From positions 81,947 to 145,946 of the forward strand of contig NZ_PPDE01000005.1 in the NCBI RefSeq assembly GCF_002959915.1: 64,000 nucleotides of DNA. The letters run 5' to 3'. This DNA comes from Veillonella atypica KON (lineage in GTDB: Bacteria > Bacillota > Negativicutes > Veillonellales > Veillonellaceae). The notes under the pieces are model-generated. The model made no database searches and was not told the DNA's origin. It was given only the letters and a program-made list of their open reading frames with translations. Of the stretch, positions 43,261-52,077 are shown piece after piece (position 1 is the stretch's first letter; every line of letters begins with the position of its first letter). Position numbers and translations under genes: made by a program.

Positions 43261-44835
43261 ATGGAACGGATAAAGGATCTTGTGTACACCCATGATCAGG
43301 GTGGACAGTTTAGATGGGTAACGGTGAGCACCTTAATGCTTGCGTTGGGTACAATTTTGCACTTGGTGAGTCCTAGTTTTGCAGGAATTACACCAAACTG
43401 GATGATTGCAGCGTATTGCGTAGCGATTTTGCTGACAAAGCCAAGTGTTTCTCAAACACTAGGAATTGGTTTAGTAGCGGCCTTGATTGAGGTGTTGACA
43501 TCAAAATCTGGTTTCCCATATGGTAACTTGTTATCCGAACCAGCTGGTGCATTGGTGATAACATTTATTTCTCGTACCATGACATCTATGAAAATCGGTA
43601 AAATTGGTTCCTTTGAAATCACGCCGATTGTAGGTTCATTCTTTACGACTGTTGTATCTGGTGGTATTTTTGTTACGTTGTTATGGCAAATTGCAAACTT
43701 GCCTAATAATGTATATCTTTATGCTATGTGGCCTCTTGTGTTAGTGGTAGCGGCTGTAAATGCAGCGATTACACCAGTGTTGTACATTCCGGCTCAAAAG
43801 ATGTTCGCTAAGCGAGGCATGTTGCCTACCGGTAGCGAAGCTTCTAGCGACCATAGTGGTCTCGTTATTACGCCAGAACGGGATGCAAAGATTTCCATTG
43901 AGCATTTGAACTATTACCATCCTAAGGCGACTGCGCCTACGTTAAAGAACATTAACCTCGATGTGCATGATGGTGATTTCCTTGTTGTAACAGGTCCTGC
44001 CGGTTGTGGTAAAAGTACGCTTTGCATGGCCATGGTTGGGGCGGTGCCAAAATTCTATGGCGGTCGTCTAGAAGGTATGGTATTCGTAGATGGTAAGGCT
44101 ACAACGCAATTATCGATTCCTGAGTTAGCAAATCATGTTGGCGTTGTTCTTGCCGATTATGATACACAACTCGTAACGATGACGGTTCGCGAAGAAGTAG
44201 CCTTTGCCATGGAAAATCGTGGTTACGATCGAGCAACCATCGATGCTCGTTGTGCAGAGGTGTTTAAACAAGTTGGTATTGAAGGCCTTGAGGATCGTAA
44301 AATTACGAGTTTGTCAGGCGGTCAACGTCAACGTTTGGCGATTGCTTCTGTGTTGGCAACCAATCCCTCTGTCCTCATTCTTGATGAACCAACGAGTTCT
44401 CTTGACCCAGATGGGACAGCCGAACTATATCGCCTCGTTGGTGATTTAAACCGCAATCATGGTATCACTGTTGTGGTTATCGACCATGATTTGCATGCCG
44501 TATTGCCATATGCTAATCGCATGGCACTTATGGTGGATGGTGAAATCGTATGTGATAGCGATGTGGCTACAACATTGGAATACATGTACAATCATAATAT
44601 TTATGTAGAAGCATTGCCATCCGTATTTACAACGTATATGGAATTGGAAAAGGCCGGTTACCATAGTGATGAACCTTGGCTTAGCATCGAATCAGCTATT
44701 AAGGGCCTTCATCACATTGAAATGGCCAAGGCTATCGACCGTTCTCGTTATGAACATATAAATGTAAATGGTGAAAGCCAAGCTCAACATGGTAATCATG
44801 TAGGTGAAAGTACAGGAGGTGGCGCACATGCTTAA
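43261..44835 (+). CDS. ECF transporter: S-like membrane domain fused to ATPase
   Basis: A 524-residue fusion. Residues 1 to about 190 form six hydrophobic segments resembling an S component, with a TrpP-like start (LMLALGTILHLVSP, IAAYCVAILL). Residues about 205-470 are an ECF ATPase: Walker A GPAGCGKST near residue 245, LSGGQRQR, VLILDEPTSSLD. S components are normally separate proteins. Two genes for a second ATPase and the T protein follow, completing a transporter. The substrate is unknown; aromatic amino acid is only a hint. The stop overlaps the next start by eight bases. Confidence 0.85.
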   Translation: MERIKDLVYTHDQGGQFRWVTVSTLMLALGTILHLVSPSFAGITPNWMIAAYCVAILLTKPSVSQTLGIGLVAALIEVLTSKSGFPYGNLLSEPAGALVITFISRTMTSMKIGKIGSFEITPIVGSFFTTVVSGGIFVTLLWQIANLPNNVYLYAMWPLVLVVAAVNAAITPVLYIPAQKMFAKRGMLPTGSEASSDHSGLVITPERDAKISIEHLNYYHPKATAPTLKNINLDVHDGDFLVVTGPAGCGKSTLCMAMVGAVPKFYGGRLEGMVFVDGKATTQLSIPELANHVGVVLADYDTQLVTMTVREEVAFAMENRGYDRATIDARCAEVFKQVGIEGLEDRKITSLSGGQRQRLAIASVLATNPSVLILDEPTSSLDPDGTAELYRLVGDLNRNHGITVVVIDHDLHAVLPYANRMALMVDGEIVCDSDVATTLEYMYNHNIYVEALPSVFTTYMELEKAGYHSDEPWLSIESAIKGLHHIEMAKAIDRSRYEHINVNGESQAQHGNHVGESTGGGAHA

Positions 44836-45637
44836 GGTAGAAAACTTACGATTTGGCTATGTGCCTACCGTAGATATTTTTAGAAATGTAAATTTTACCA
44901 TTCGTGAGGGCGAATTTATTGCTGTGGGTGGTAAGAATGGTTGTGGTAAAACGACGATTACACGTCTCTTAGTAGGCCTCGAAAAGGCTGCTGAAGGCCA
45001 CATCCGTTATAACGGCAAGGATATTACATCTATGCCACCATCTAAACGCGGCCAATTTATTGGGTATGTATTCCAACAACCAGATCGCCAAATGTTTAGA
45101 CCTACTGTGGCTACAGAGGTGGCGTTTGGTCCTGAATCCTTGGGACGTTCTAAAGACGAGGTTACACACATTGTGGACGAAGTGTTAGATCGCTGTGGTA
45201 TCAGTCATTTGCGTGACGAGTATCCGCCTACATTGCGTCGCGGTGAAAAGCAACGCGTTGCTATTGCCTCTGCGTTGGCGATGCAGTCCAAAATCCTCAT
45301 CCTCGATGAACCTACAAGTGGTCAAGATGGTAAGGAAACAAAAGAATTGTTAGCCTTGTTACGTCAGTTGAACAATGAAGGTATTACAATTTTATTGATT
45401 ACTCATGATATGGAAATCATGGCTTCTGAATGTTCCCGTGCCATCATCATGGGCCATCGCACCGTATCCTTTGACGGTACACCAGAAGAATTATTTTCGA
45501 AATCTACCGATGAATTACATGATCTTGGCCTCACAAAACCACCAAGTGTAGAGCTTTCACAAGCGGTACCAGGACTAGGCTACTGCAAATCGATGGATGA
45601 ATTACGGACGCGCCTTATCGCGCAATTGGCAGAATAG
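44828..45637 (+). CDS. ECF transporter ATPase, second subunit
   Basis: A 269-residue ATPase. Walker A is GKNGCGKTT and Walker B LILDEPTSGQD; the Q-loop is YVFQQPDRQMF, an ECF feature. The signature is altered to LRRGEKQR in place of LSGGQ, so its composite site may be weak and pair with the normal one of the fused subunit. ATG 44828 has AGGAGGTGG upstream within the previous gene; the frame opens at 44804. Acts at the inner membrane with EcfT. Confidence 0.9.
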   Translation: MLKVENLRFGYVPTVDIFRNVNFTIREGEFIAVGGKNGCGKTTITRLLVGLEKAAEGHIRYNGKDITSMPPSKRGQFIGYVFQQPDRQMFRPTVATEVAFGPESLGRSKDEVTHIVDEVLDRCGISHLRDEYPPTLRRGEKQRVAIASALAMQSKILILDEPTSGQDGKETKELLALLRQLNNEGITILLITHDMEIMASECSRAIIMGHRTVSFDGTPEELFSKSTDELHDLGLTKPPSVELSQAVPGLGYCKSMDELRTRLIAQLAE

Positions 45638-45646
45638 GAGGGGACC

Positions 45647-46315
45647 ATGGAACGATTAGTACCATTAACAAAAATTTTGATGACCCTCGCTGTATCCATA
45701 TGGGCCATTTTCTTAAGAGACTGGATGTCATTGATGGCATTAGTTGTCGTAGAATTAGTAGCATTGTTGTTGACCGGTTTATTATGGAAACAATACAAGG
45801 CCGTATTTGCTTTAATCGTGTTCGCCGTATTCTTAGGCGTTGTTCAATACTTAGGTAGTGGAGACGTTGTATCTGCTGTTGTATCCGGCCTTCGCATGTT
45901 AGCCATGACGCTTGTATTTATTGCACTCTTGGCAACGACGAAGTTACAAGATTTAACCGCAGCCCTCGTAACACAATGCAAAATTCCTTATGAATATGCA
46001 TTTATGTTTACCGCAGCCCTTCGCTTTGTACCTGACTTTATTGGTGAAAGCAAAGCTGTACAAGAGGCTCAATCCTGCCGAGGCCTTTCCTTAAACGGCA
46101 ATATCTTTAAACGCATGAAATCCTATGGCTCCGTTATCCAACCTTTGCTTTTAAAATCCTTGGGCCGTTCTGAAACAATGGCATTATCCTTGGAACTTAG
46201 AGGCTTTGGTGGTAAGACACATAGCTTTGCCGCGTCTGTAGGCCTTAAACTATTAGACTATATAGTTATTGTTGCGTTAGTTGTAGTTACGCTTATTCTA
46301 TTTGGAGTATTATAG
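45647..46315 (+). CDS. ECF transporter T component
   Basis: A 222-residue membrane protein with about five helices. The coupling motifs of EcfT are visible: EAQSCRGLSLNG (the A-R-G type helix) and ALSLELRGFGGK. These contact the ATPases. It starts nine bases after the second ATPase with AGGAGGGG. It completes the S-A, A, T transporter. A promoter for the type I TA-like locus follows downstream. Confidence 0.9.
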   Translation: MERLVPLTKILMTLAVSIWAIFLRDWMSLMALVVVELVALLLTGLLWKQYKAVFALIVFAVFLGVVQYLGSGDVVSAVVSGLRMLAMTLVFIALLATTKLQDLTAALVTQCKIPYEYAFMFTAALRFVPDFIGESKAVQEAQSCRGLSLNGNIFKRMKSYGSVIQPLLLKSLGRSETMALSLELRGFGGKTHSFAASVGLKLLDYIVIVALVVVTLILFGVL

Positions 46316-46376
46316 AGATATAATTGACTATCTTCTATTACTAGTCAGTGTTATATATTTATGATATACTACAAAT

Positions 46377-46446
46377 AGGTAGTAAAGCGTACAAAATTAC
46401 CTACAATATAACAAAAAAGGACGAGTTGCAGCTCGTCCTTTTTCTT
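46377..46446 (+). ncRNA. candidate antitoxin RNA of an Fst-like par locus
   Basis: TATACT (46365-46370) with a weak -35 (TAGTCA, 17-base spacer) predicts a start near 46377. The hairpin AAAAGGACGAG/CTCGTCCTTTT-type with a T-tract ends it at about 46443, so the RNA is some 66 bases. Near its 5' end is 46384-46413 (AAAGCGTACAAAATTACC...), a near-repeat of 46532-46563 at the start of the convergent toxin gene. Opposite transcription makes the two complementary, as RNA II and RNA I of par on pAD1. Confidence 0.65.
46413..46445. terminator. bidirectional terminator of the Fst-like locus
   Basis: AAAAAAGGACGAG pairs with CTCGTCCTTTTT across TTGCAG; shared by the convergent RNA and toxin mRNA. Confidence 0.88.
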
Positions 46447-46448
46447 GC

Positions 46449-46556
46449 TTATTTTTTTGTCTTATTGTTGAGCCAATAGTTATAGGTAGTTACAACTAAG
46501 GCTACAATAAGTGGGGCAAGCAAGGCACCCCAAAGCGTACAAAATAACGCCTCCAA
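46449..46556 (-). CDS. Fst-like type I toxin peptide
   Basis: A 35-residue peptide read from TTG 46556 to TAA 46449, with a very strong ribosome binding site (AAAGGAGGTG) six bases before. It has one membrane helix with LLAPLIVALVV, followed by TTYNYWLNNKTKK. The order APxxVxxxxxxxxYWL plus charged tail is that of Fst/Ldr-type toxins. The mRNA start has AACCTCC that can pair with the site GGAGGTG. Direct repeats at both ends of the locus and a shared terminator complete the par layout. Toxicity is inferred from family. Confidence 0.75.
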   Translation of the reverse strand: MEALFCTLWGALLAPLIVALVVTTYNYWLNNKTKK

Positions 46557-46654
46557 TATAACACCTCCTTTCTTCTGGAGGTTCTTTTATTATATCATTT
46601 TATAGACATAAACTGATAATTTATATAATAATATAAATTATTTTAGAGGAATAT

Positions 46655-47155
46655 ATGAGTGAATTAATAATTCGATCAATTACAAAAGATGATGTGTTTG
46701 CTTGTTTATCTATTTACAACTACGAGGTCGAACATGGCGTAGCTACCTTAGATCTCGAACCACGCACATTAGAAGAGTGGCATGAGTGGTATAACGCGCA
46801 CAGCGATGAGCATCATCCCATCATTGTAGGAACCATTGATGATGTGGTGGTAGGCTATGCATCGCTTTCACCATATCGATTAAAGGATGCTTTCAAAAGT
46901 ACTGTAGAATTATCTATTTATATTCACCAAGATTACCGTGGCCAAGGTGTGGCAACGCGGCTGATGGAACGTATTTTGGAGATGGCCAAAGCGGATACGA
47001 TGATTCATAATGTAGTATCTGTTATTACGGCAGGCAATGAAGAAAGCATGAAATTACACAATCGATTCGGCTTTACCTATTGTGGACTTACCCCTGAAGT
47101 TGGTTTTAAACATGGAAAATATCAGGATACCGAAACTTACGCATTATTGGTATAA
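46655..47155 (+). CDS. GNAT acetyltransferase, phosphinothricin-acetyltransferase-like
   Basis: A 166-residue acetyltransferase. It begins IIRSITKDDVFACLSIYNYEV, like the PAT/YncA group, and has the acetyl-CoA loop QDYRGQGVATRL followed by NEESMKLHNRFGF, also a group hallmark. Relatives acetylate methionine sulfone, phosphinothricin or similar amino acids. The ATG at 46655 follows AGAGGAAT. It stands apart from the histidine genes that follow. Confidence 0.87.
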   Translation: MSELIIRSITKDDVFACLSIYNYEVEHGVATLDLEPRTLEEWHEWYNAHSDEHHPIIVGTIDDVVVGYASLSPYRLKDAFKSTVELSIYIHQDYRGQGVATRLMERILEMAKADTMIHNVVSVITAGNEESMKLHNRFGFTYCGLTPEVGFKHGKYQDTETYALLV

Positions 47156-47231
47156 TAATAGATATTAAATCATTCATATATTCGTGGGGTTGCAGATTAT
47201 ATGTTACGCATAGACAGGGGTTAAGTAAGTT

Positions 47232-48098
47232 ATGATAAATATGAAAGCAGAACGGCAATTCATAGGCAATAGTACGTATCGTAGCCGATTGGTAGATGGT
47301 CATTTTCATACTGAATTATGTCCACATGGTAGCGGTGATAGAACGGCATTGATGATTGAAAAAGCCATTGAATTGCGCATCGAAAAGGTGTGTTTAACAG
47401 AGCATGCTCCGTTACCAAAGGCCTTTGAGGCAGAGTACGGTGGTGACAAGGTTGCTTATGATACGGCGTCTCTTAAACTCAATCAAGTGGATTCTTATCT
47501 TGAATTGGGACGTGAATTACAACGTGCCTATGGTACGCATATCGATATTTCCCTTGGCTTTGAGGTGGATTATATCCCTGGTTTTGAAAGCGACATTCAA
47601 GACTTTCTTGATCGCTATGGTCCATTGACAGACGATAATATTCTATCTGTTCACTTTATGGATGGCGTAGGTGGCAAATACTACTGTGTTGACTATAATA
47701 CAGAGGAATTTGAAAAGGGCTTTGGCCCTTGGATTTCTAATCAAAGTGAATTGTACTATAAATACTTTAGTATTATTCGTCAAGCGGTGCGTGCTGATTT
47801 GGGTGCCTATACGCCAAAACGAATTGGTCATTTTGATTTAATCAAGAAATACCAACACCATTTCGGTTTTGAACACCATTTAGATAAACGAAATGCTCAA
47901 TTAGTGAGCGATATATTACATATTATGCGCGTTCAAGGTAGAGAACTAGACTATAATATGAGTGGATTCTTTAAACCTGATTGCGGTGAAATGTATCCAA
48001 GTCGTTTTATTCAAGGGATAGCTGCCATTATTGGTGTACCCTTTGTGCTAGGATCTGATGCGCATAGTGTAGCAGATGTAGCAAAGGTTTGGGACTAG
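47232..48098 (+). CDS. hisK: histidinol-phosphatase, PHP family
   Basis: Removes phosphate from histidinol phosphate. 288 residues of the PHP superfamily: DGHFHTELCPHG (metal-binding HxH near residue 25), CLTEHAP, GFEVDY, SVHFMDG, IGHFDLIKKY and LGSDAHS give the metal ligands in order. It supplies the step otherwise missing in the his operon that starts 300 bases downstream. An attenuator-like leader lies between, so it may be under separate control. Start at 47232 or 47241; the ribosome binding site is weak. Confidence 0.9.
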   Translation: MINMKAERQFIGNSTYRSRLVDGHFHTELCPHGSGDRTALMIEKAIELRIEKVCLTEHAPLPKAFEAEYGGDKVAYDTASLKLNQVDSYLELGRELQRAYGTHIDISLGFEVDYIPGFESDIQDFLDRYGPLTDDNILSVHFMDGVGGKYYCVDYNTEEFEKGFGPWISNQSELYYKYFSIIRQAVRADLGAYTPKRIGHFDLIKKYQHHFGFEHHLDKRNAQLVSDILHIMRVQGRELDYNMSGFFKPDCGEMYPSRFIQGIAAIIGVPFVLGSDAHSVADVAKVWD

Positions 48099-48117
48099 AT
48101 ATATTATTTGATTATGA

Positions 48118-48238
48118 TATAATAAAGACAAGAAGAGCCAATTAACGTTGTGGAATGCGTTAGGCTCATCTCCAAAAAATAGAAAAATGAGAAATGGCCT
48201 AATGTCCCTTACGGGGTGTTAGGTCATTCTTTTTAGTA
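48118..48238 (+). promoter_or_regulatory. his operon leader with attenuator-like hairpins
   Basis: TATAAT (48118-48123) may start a transcript that folds into hairpin 1 (48135-48167, GAGCC/GGCTC plus AACG/CGTT) and hairpin 2 (48193-48228, 16 pairs followed by TCTTTTT), a terminator. TTAGGCTCAT (48160-48169), part of hairpin 1, can instead pair with ATGGCCTAA (48194-48202), the base of hairpin 2. This is the usual layout of transcription attenuation. No histidine-rich leader peptide and no T-box word are present. Confidence 0.55.
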
Positions 48239-48403
48239 ATTTATACTTCAGTATAAGTAGTAAAATATGAATATTTTATTGACTTTTTTTTCTATAAGTA
48301 TTATTATAATTTCATGCTTTAGCGTGATAAAGTAATAAAATATAAAAGAATCTATATATTTTAAATAGCAATATTAGCATGGTTTATAGAAAGGGTGATC
48401 CTC

Positions 48404-50008
48404 ATGGTACAGAAACAGTTGCCTACAGGTTTTCGTGATGATATAGGGGCTGTAGCGGAGCGCAAGGATGATGTGAGCCAGTATTTGCTCAGCCTTTGCC
48501 GCAATCGTCAGTATACAAAAATTTCTACACCCCTTGTAGAATACAAAGATGTGTTTAATGGTTATACATTAGGCCGTGGTCAACATATGTACGAATTCTT
48601 TGGTAGTTCTGATGCATCTGTGGTTATCCGTCCCGATTTAACTATGCCAATCGGTCGTTTCTTGGCGACTACGAATATTGAATTGCCTCGCAAATTCTAC
48701 TATCTTGGCGATGTGTTGATGAAAAACAAACAGCATCGTGGCGATATTAACCAAGTTACACAAGGTGGTATCGAAATGGTCGGCTATGAAGGTATTGATG
48801 CCGAGCTAGAATGCTTTGCCATCATTAAAGAGGTGAATGAATCACAGCTCAATAATACCTTATTATTAGAAATTGGTGATGCTCGTTTTTCCCGTGCTAT
48901 CACCGATGCATTGGGCTTGACCGATGGGGAACGGGCAGATTTGCTGGATGCGTTATTTACAAAATATTTGCCACGCTATAACGAATTGATTAGCGAATTT
49001 AAAAATAATGCATTGTATCCATTCCTTATGATTTGGCCTCGCTTATTCGGCACTGTAAATGATATTAAAAATGAGCTCAGTCAAGTCATCTTGCCTGCAG
49101 GCGCACAACGTATTTTAGATAGTCTTATGGATCTAGCAGGACAAATTGAAGCGACTGGCCAACAAGTTCGCATTGATGTGTCTACAGAACCACTTCAATC
49201 CTATTACACAGGCCTTACCTTTAGAGGTTATGTAGATGGCGTATCTCAATACATCGTCAGCGGTGGTCGCTATGATGGTCTCTTATCTGGATTTGATGGC
49301 ACACCGATGCCATCCGTTGGTATGGCTTTCAACATCGATGTCCTTACAGATGTGCTTATGCAAGGTGAAAGCAACATTCAAGAGAATGGTAAATTGCGAA
49401 TCGCCTTGACAAAGGGGCGCGTTGAAAAGGATTTTATTCCACTCTTAGAGTCTTGTGGTATTGACTGCGAACCATTACGCAACAAAGCGCGCAAGTTGAT
49501 TATCCCATTGGGAGATTCGGTAGAGGTTATCTTAGCGAAGGGCCCTGATGTAACGACATATTTGAATAATGGTGTCGTTGATTTAGGCATCGTTGGTAGT
49601 GATGTACTGGATGAACAAGACAATACATCTTATGAAATGCTAGATTTGAAAACGGGACAATGCCAATTTATCTTGGCCTCCTTAGAAGGGTATAATCCGA
49701 AGGAAGGCCGTCGTCAACGGATTGGTACAAAATATCCAACCATTACAAAACAATATTTCGGATCCCAAGACGTAGAAATCATTAAAATCGAAGGTTCCGT
49801 TGAATTGGCGCCCCTCGTAGGTCTGGCCGATGCCATTGTAGATATTACGGAAACGGGTACAACGCTACGAGAAAATAATCTTAAAATCTATGATTGGCTC
49901 CAACCAATCTCTACGCGCCTTGTGGCAAATCCATTGGCATTAAAACAAAAAAGAAATACCATCTTTGCGTTGATTGACCAATTACAATCGGCTATTGATA
50001 AAAAATAG
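48404..50008 (+). CDS. HisZ-HisG fusion: ATP phosphoribosyltransferase with its regulatory subunit
   Basis: First step of histidine synthesis. The 534-residue product joins HisZ (residues 1 to about 320; histidyl-tRNA-synthetase-like, with LPTGFRDDIGA, RPDLTMPIGRF and SGGRYDGLL) to a short-form HisG (from about 328; LRIALTKGRVEKDF, GIVGSDVLDE, DAIVDITETGTTLREN). In other bacteria HisZ and HisG are separate and form an octamer. ATG 48404 has AAAGGGTG upstream. First gene of hisZG-D-B-A-F-I-E-C-H. Feedback by histidine through HisZ is known for the family. Confidence 0.92.
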   Translation: MVQKQLPTGFRDDIGAVAERKDDVSQYLLSLCRNRQYTKISTPLVEYKDVFNGYTLGRGQHMYEFFGSSDASVVIRPDLTMPIGRFLATTNIELPRKFYYLGDVLMKNKQHRGDINQVTQGGIEMVGYEGIDAELECFAIIKEVNESQLNNTLLLEIGDARFSRAITDALGLTDGERADLLDALFTKYLPRYNELISEFKNNALYPFLMIWPRLFGTVNDIKNELSQVILPAGAQRILDSLMDLAGQIEATGQQVRIDVSTEPLQSYYTGLTFRGYVDGVSQYIVSGGRYDGLLSGFDGTPMPSVGMAFNIDVLTDVLMQGESNIQENGKLRIALTKGRVEKDFIPLLESCGIDCEPLRNKARKLIIPLGDSVEVILAKGPDVTTYLNNGVVDLGIVGSDVLDEQDNTSYEMLDLKTGQCQFILASLEGYNPKEGRRQRIGTKYPTITKQYFGSQDVEIIKIEGSVELAPLVGLADAIVDITETGTTLRENNLKIYDWLQPISTRLVANPLALKQKRNTIFALIDQLQSAIDKK

Positions 50009-50088
50009 ATTGCATATGCTATTGAGGTGTGATGAGAAACGTTTACAATAGAAGTATTCATATACATAGTTTGAAATGAGGATATACA

Positions 50089-51366
50089 ATGAAAATTTAC
50101 AAAGAATCTCTTGATGCAATGCTTAGCATTGTCCGCCAATATACACAACAAACAACAGATATGGAAATTGAACGCCGTGTATACGACATCATTGAAAATG
50201 TACGCACCAATGGAGATGCTGCGCTACGTGAGTATTCTGAACAATTTGATGGTGTAAAGCTTGATGATTTCAAGGTGGATCAATCTATCATCGATGCGGC
50301 ATGGGACAATTTACCAGAAGACTTGAAACACGCTTTATTGGTAGCGAAAAAAAATATAACTGAATTCCATAGCCGTGAAATTGAACAAGGCTTTGTTGAT
50401 ATGGATACACCAGGCATTACACGTGGTCAAAAGGTAACACCATTGGCTCGTGTTGGTCTCTATGTTCCAGGTGGTACAGCGGCATATCCATCTACCATTA
50501 TGATGACTGCATTGCCTGCAAAAATCGCTGGTGTTAAGGAAATTATCATGGTAACACCTCCTCAAAAGGATGGCATTAATCCTGCTGTGCTAGGCGCTGC
50601 AAAACTTGCTGGTGTTGATGCGGTATACCAAGTGGGTGGTGCTCAAGGTGTTGCGGCTCTTGCATATGGTACTGAACAAATTCCAAAGGTAGATAAAATC
50701 GTAGGCCCTGGTAACATTTATGTGGCCACTGCTAAGCGCCAAGTATTTGGTCAAGTTGATATCGACATGATTGCAGGTCCTAGTGAAATCGGTGTCATCG
50801 CTGATGAAAGTGCTAATCCAGTACATCTTGCTGCGGACTTATTGTCTCAAGCAGAACATGATCCACGAGCTCGTGCCATCATGGTTACCAATAGTGAAAA
50901 ACTAGCTAACCTCGTATCTGATGATGTAGAACGTCAACTTTCACAATTACCTCGTGAAAGCATTGCTCGTCCAGCTATCGAAAACAATAGCTATATTGCT
51001 GTTATGGATAGCGTAGAAGATATGTTTACCGTGATGAACGAAGTAGCACCAGAACATTTGGAAATTCAATTGCCAGATCCTATGGAATACATGAGCATGG
51101 TCGAAAATGCAGGTTCCGTATTCCTTGGCAGATATGCCTCTGAACCATTGGGCGACTATGTAGGCGGTACAAATCACGTATTACCTACGAGTGGTACTGC
51201 AAAATTCTCGTCCCCACTTGGTGTGTACGATTTCGTAAAACGCATTTCCTTTACTCAATTTAGCCGTGAACGCTTACAAGAGGTTGCGAAGGATATTACT
51301 ACCTTGGCTCGTACAGAAGGTCTCGAAGCACATGCTCGTGCTATTGAAGTGCGCTTTGAAAAATAA
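50089..51366 (+). CDS. hisD: histidinol dehydrogenase
   Basis: Zinc enzyme that oxidises histidinol to histidine in two NAD steps. 425 residues. It shows GLYVPGGTAAYPSTIMM, VGPGNIYVATAKR, DMIAGPSEIGVIAD and LLSQAEHDPRA (zinc His and Gln), then APEHLE and VGGTNHVLPT, all HisD blocks. ATG 50089 follows GAGGATA. Second gene of the his operon, 80 bases after hisZG. Confidence 0.96.
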   Translation: MKIYKESLDAMLSIVRQYTQQTTDMEIERRVYDIIENVRTNGDAALREYSEQFDGVKLDDFKVDQSIIDAAWDNLPEDLKHALLVAKKNITEFHSREIEQGFVDMDTPGITRGQKVTPLARVGLYVPGGTAAYPSTIMMTALPAKIAGVKEIIMVTPPQKDGINPAVLGAAKLAGVDAVYQVGGAQGVAALAYGTEQIPKVDKIVGPGNIYVATAKRQVFGQVDIDMIAGPSEIGVIADESANPVHLAADLLSQAEHDPRARAIMVTNSEKLANLVSDDVERQLSQLPRESIARPAIENNSYIAVMDSVEDMFTVMNEVAPEHLEIQLPDPMEYMSMVENAGSVFLGRYASEPLGDYVGGTNHVLPTSGTAKFSSPLGVYDFVKRISFTQFSRERLQEVAKDITTLARTEGLEAHARAIEVRFEK

Positions 51367-51417
51367 TTGTATGGATGGGAACGCCTTAAAGGGCTTCCTT
51401 AATGATAAGAGGATACT

Positions 51418-52017
51418 ATGATGAGAACAAATCGGTCAGCTACGGTAACTCGTAAAACGGGCGAAACAGATATTACAATTACACTTACCCTAGATGGAAA
51501 TCAGGACATTCACGTTGATACAGGCATCGGTTTTCTTGATCATATGCTCCATTTGTTGGCTAAGCATGGCCGTTTTGGTCTTGCTGTAAAAGCCGTAGGC
51601 GATACGTACGTGGATGCGCATCATACGGTAGAGGATATTGCATTGACCTTAGGGCTAGCATTGACACAGGCTCTAGGTGACAAGGCGGGTATCGAGCGTT
51701 ATGGCGACGCGTGGGTGCCTATGGATGAAGCGTTGACACAGGTTGTTATCGACCTTAGTGGCCGTCCATACCTCGTGTTTAATGGTGAGTTTACGACTCC
51801 TGTATTGGGTGGTAATTTTGAAACAGAATTGGTAGAGGATTTCTTCCAAGCCTTGGCTGTGAGTGGTGCTATGAATTTACATGTGCGCAATGAATATGGT
51901 CGCAATACGCATCATATTATTGAAAGCATGTTTAAGGCTACGGGCCGTGCATTGCGTAAGGCGGTTACCATTAACCCAGACATTCAAGGTGTGAATTCTA
52001 CAAAGGGTATGATTTAA
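51418..52017 (+). CDS. hisB: imidazoleglycerol-phosphate dehydratase
   Basis: Dehydrates imidazole glycerol phosphate. 199 residues, the single-function form without the phosphatase domain of E. coli HisB, which agrees with a separate hisK. Manganese-binding motifs are [22 protein letters not shown] and [15 protein letters not shown] 51418 or 51421 after AGAGGATA. Third gene of the his operon. Confidence 0.96.
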   Translation: MMRTNRSATVTRKTGETDITITLTLDGNQDIHVDTGIGFLDHMLHLLAKHGRFGLAVKAVGDTYVDAHHTVEDIALTLGLALTQALGDKAGIERYGDAWVPMDEALTQVVIDLSGRPYLVFNGEFTTPVLGGNFETELVEDFFQALAVSGAMNLHVRNEYGRNTHHIIESMFKATGRALRKAVTINPDIQGVNSTKGMI

Positions 52018-52077
52018 TAAAGCCCTTATAAATGGTGAAAGCAGGGCCACATAAGGCTCGTGAATAGAGGAGATACT

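Noticed and set aside
48124..48403. Histidine T-box or histidine leader peptide
   Set aside because: No T-box consensus and no run of histidine codons could be found; only the hairpins are supported.
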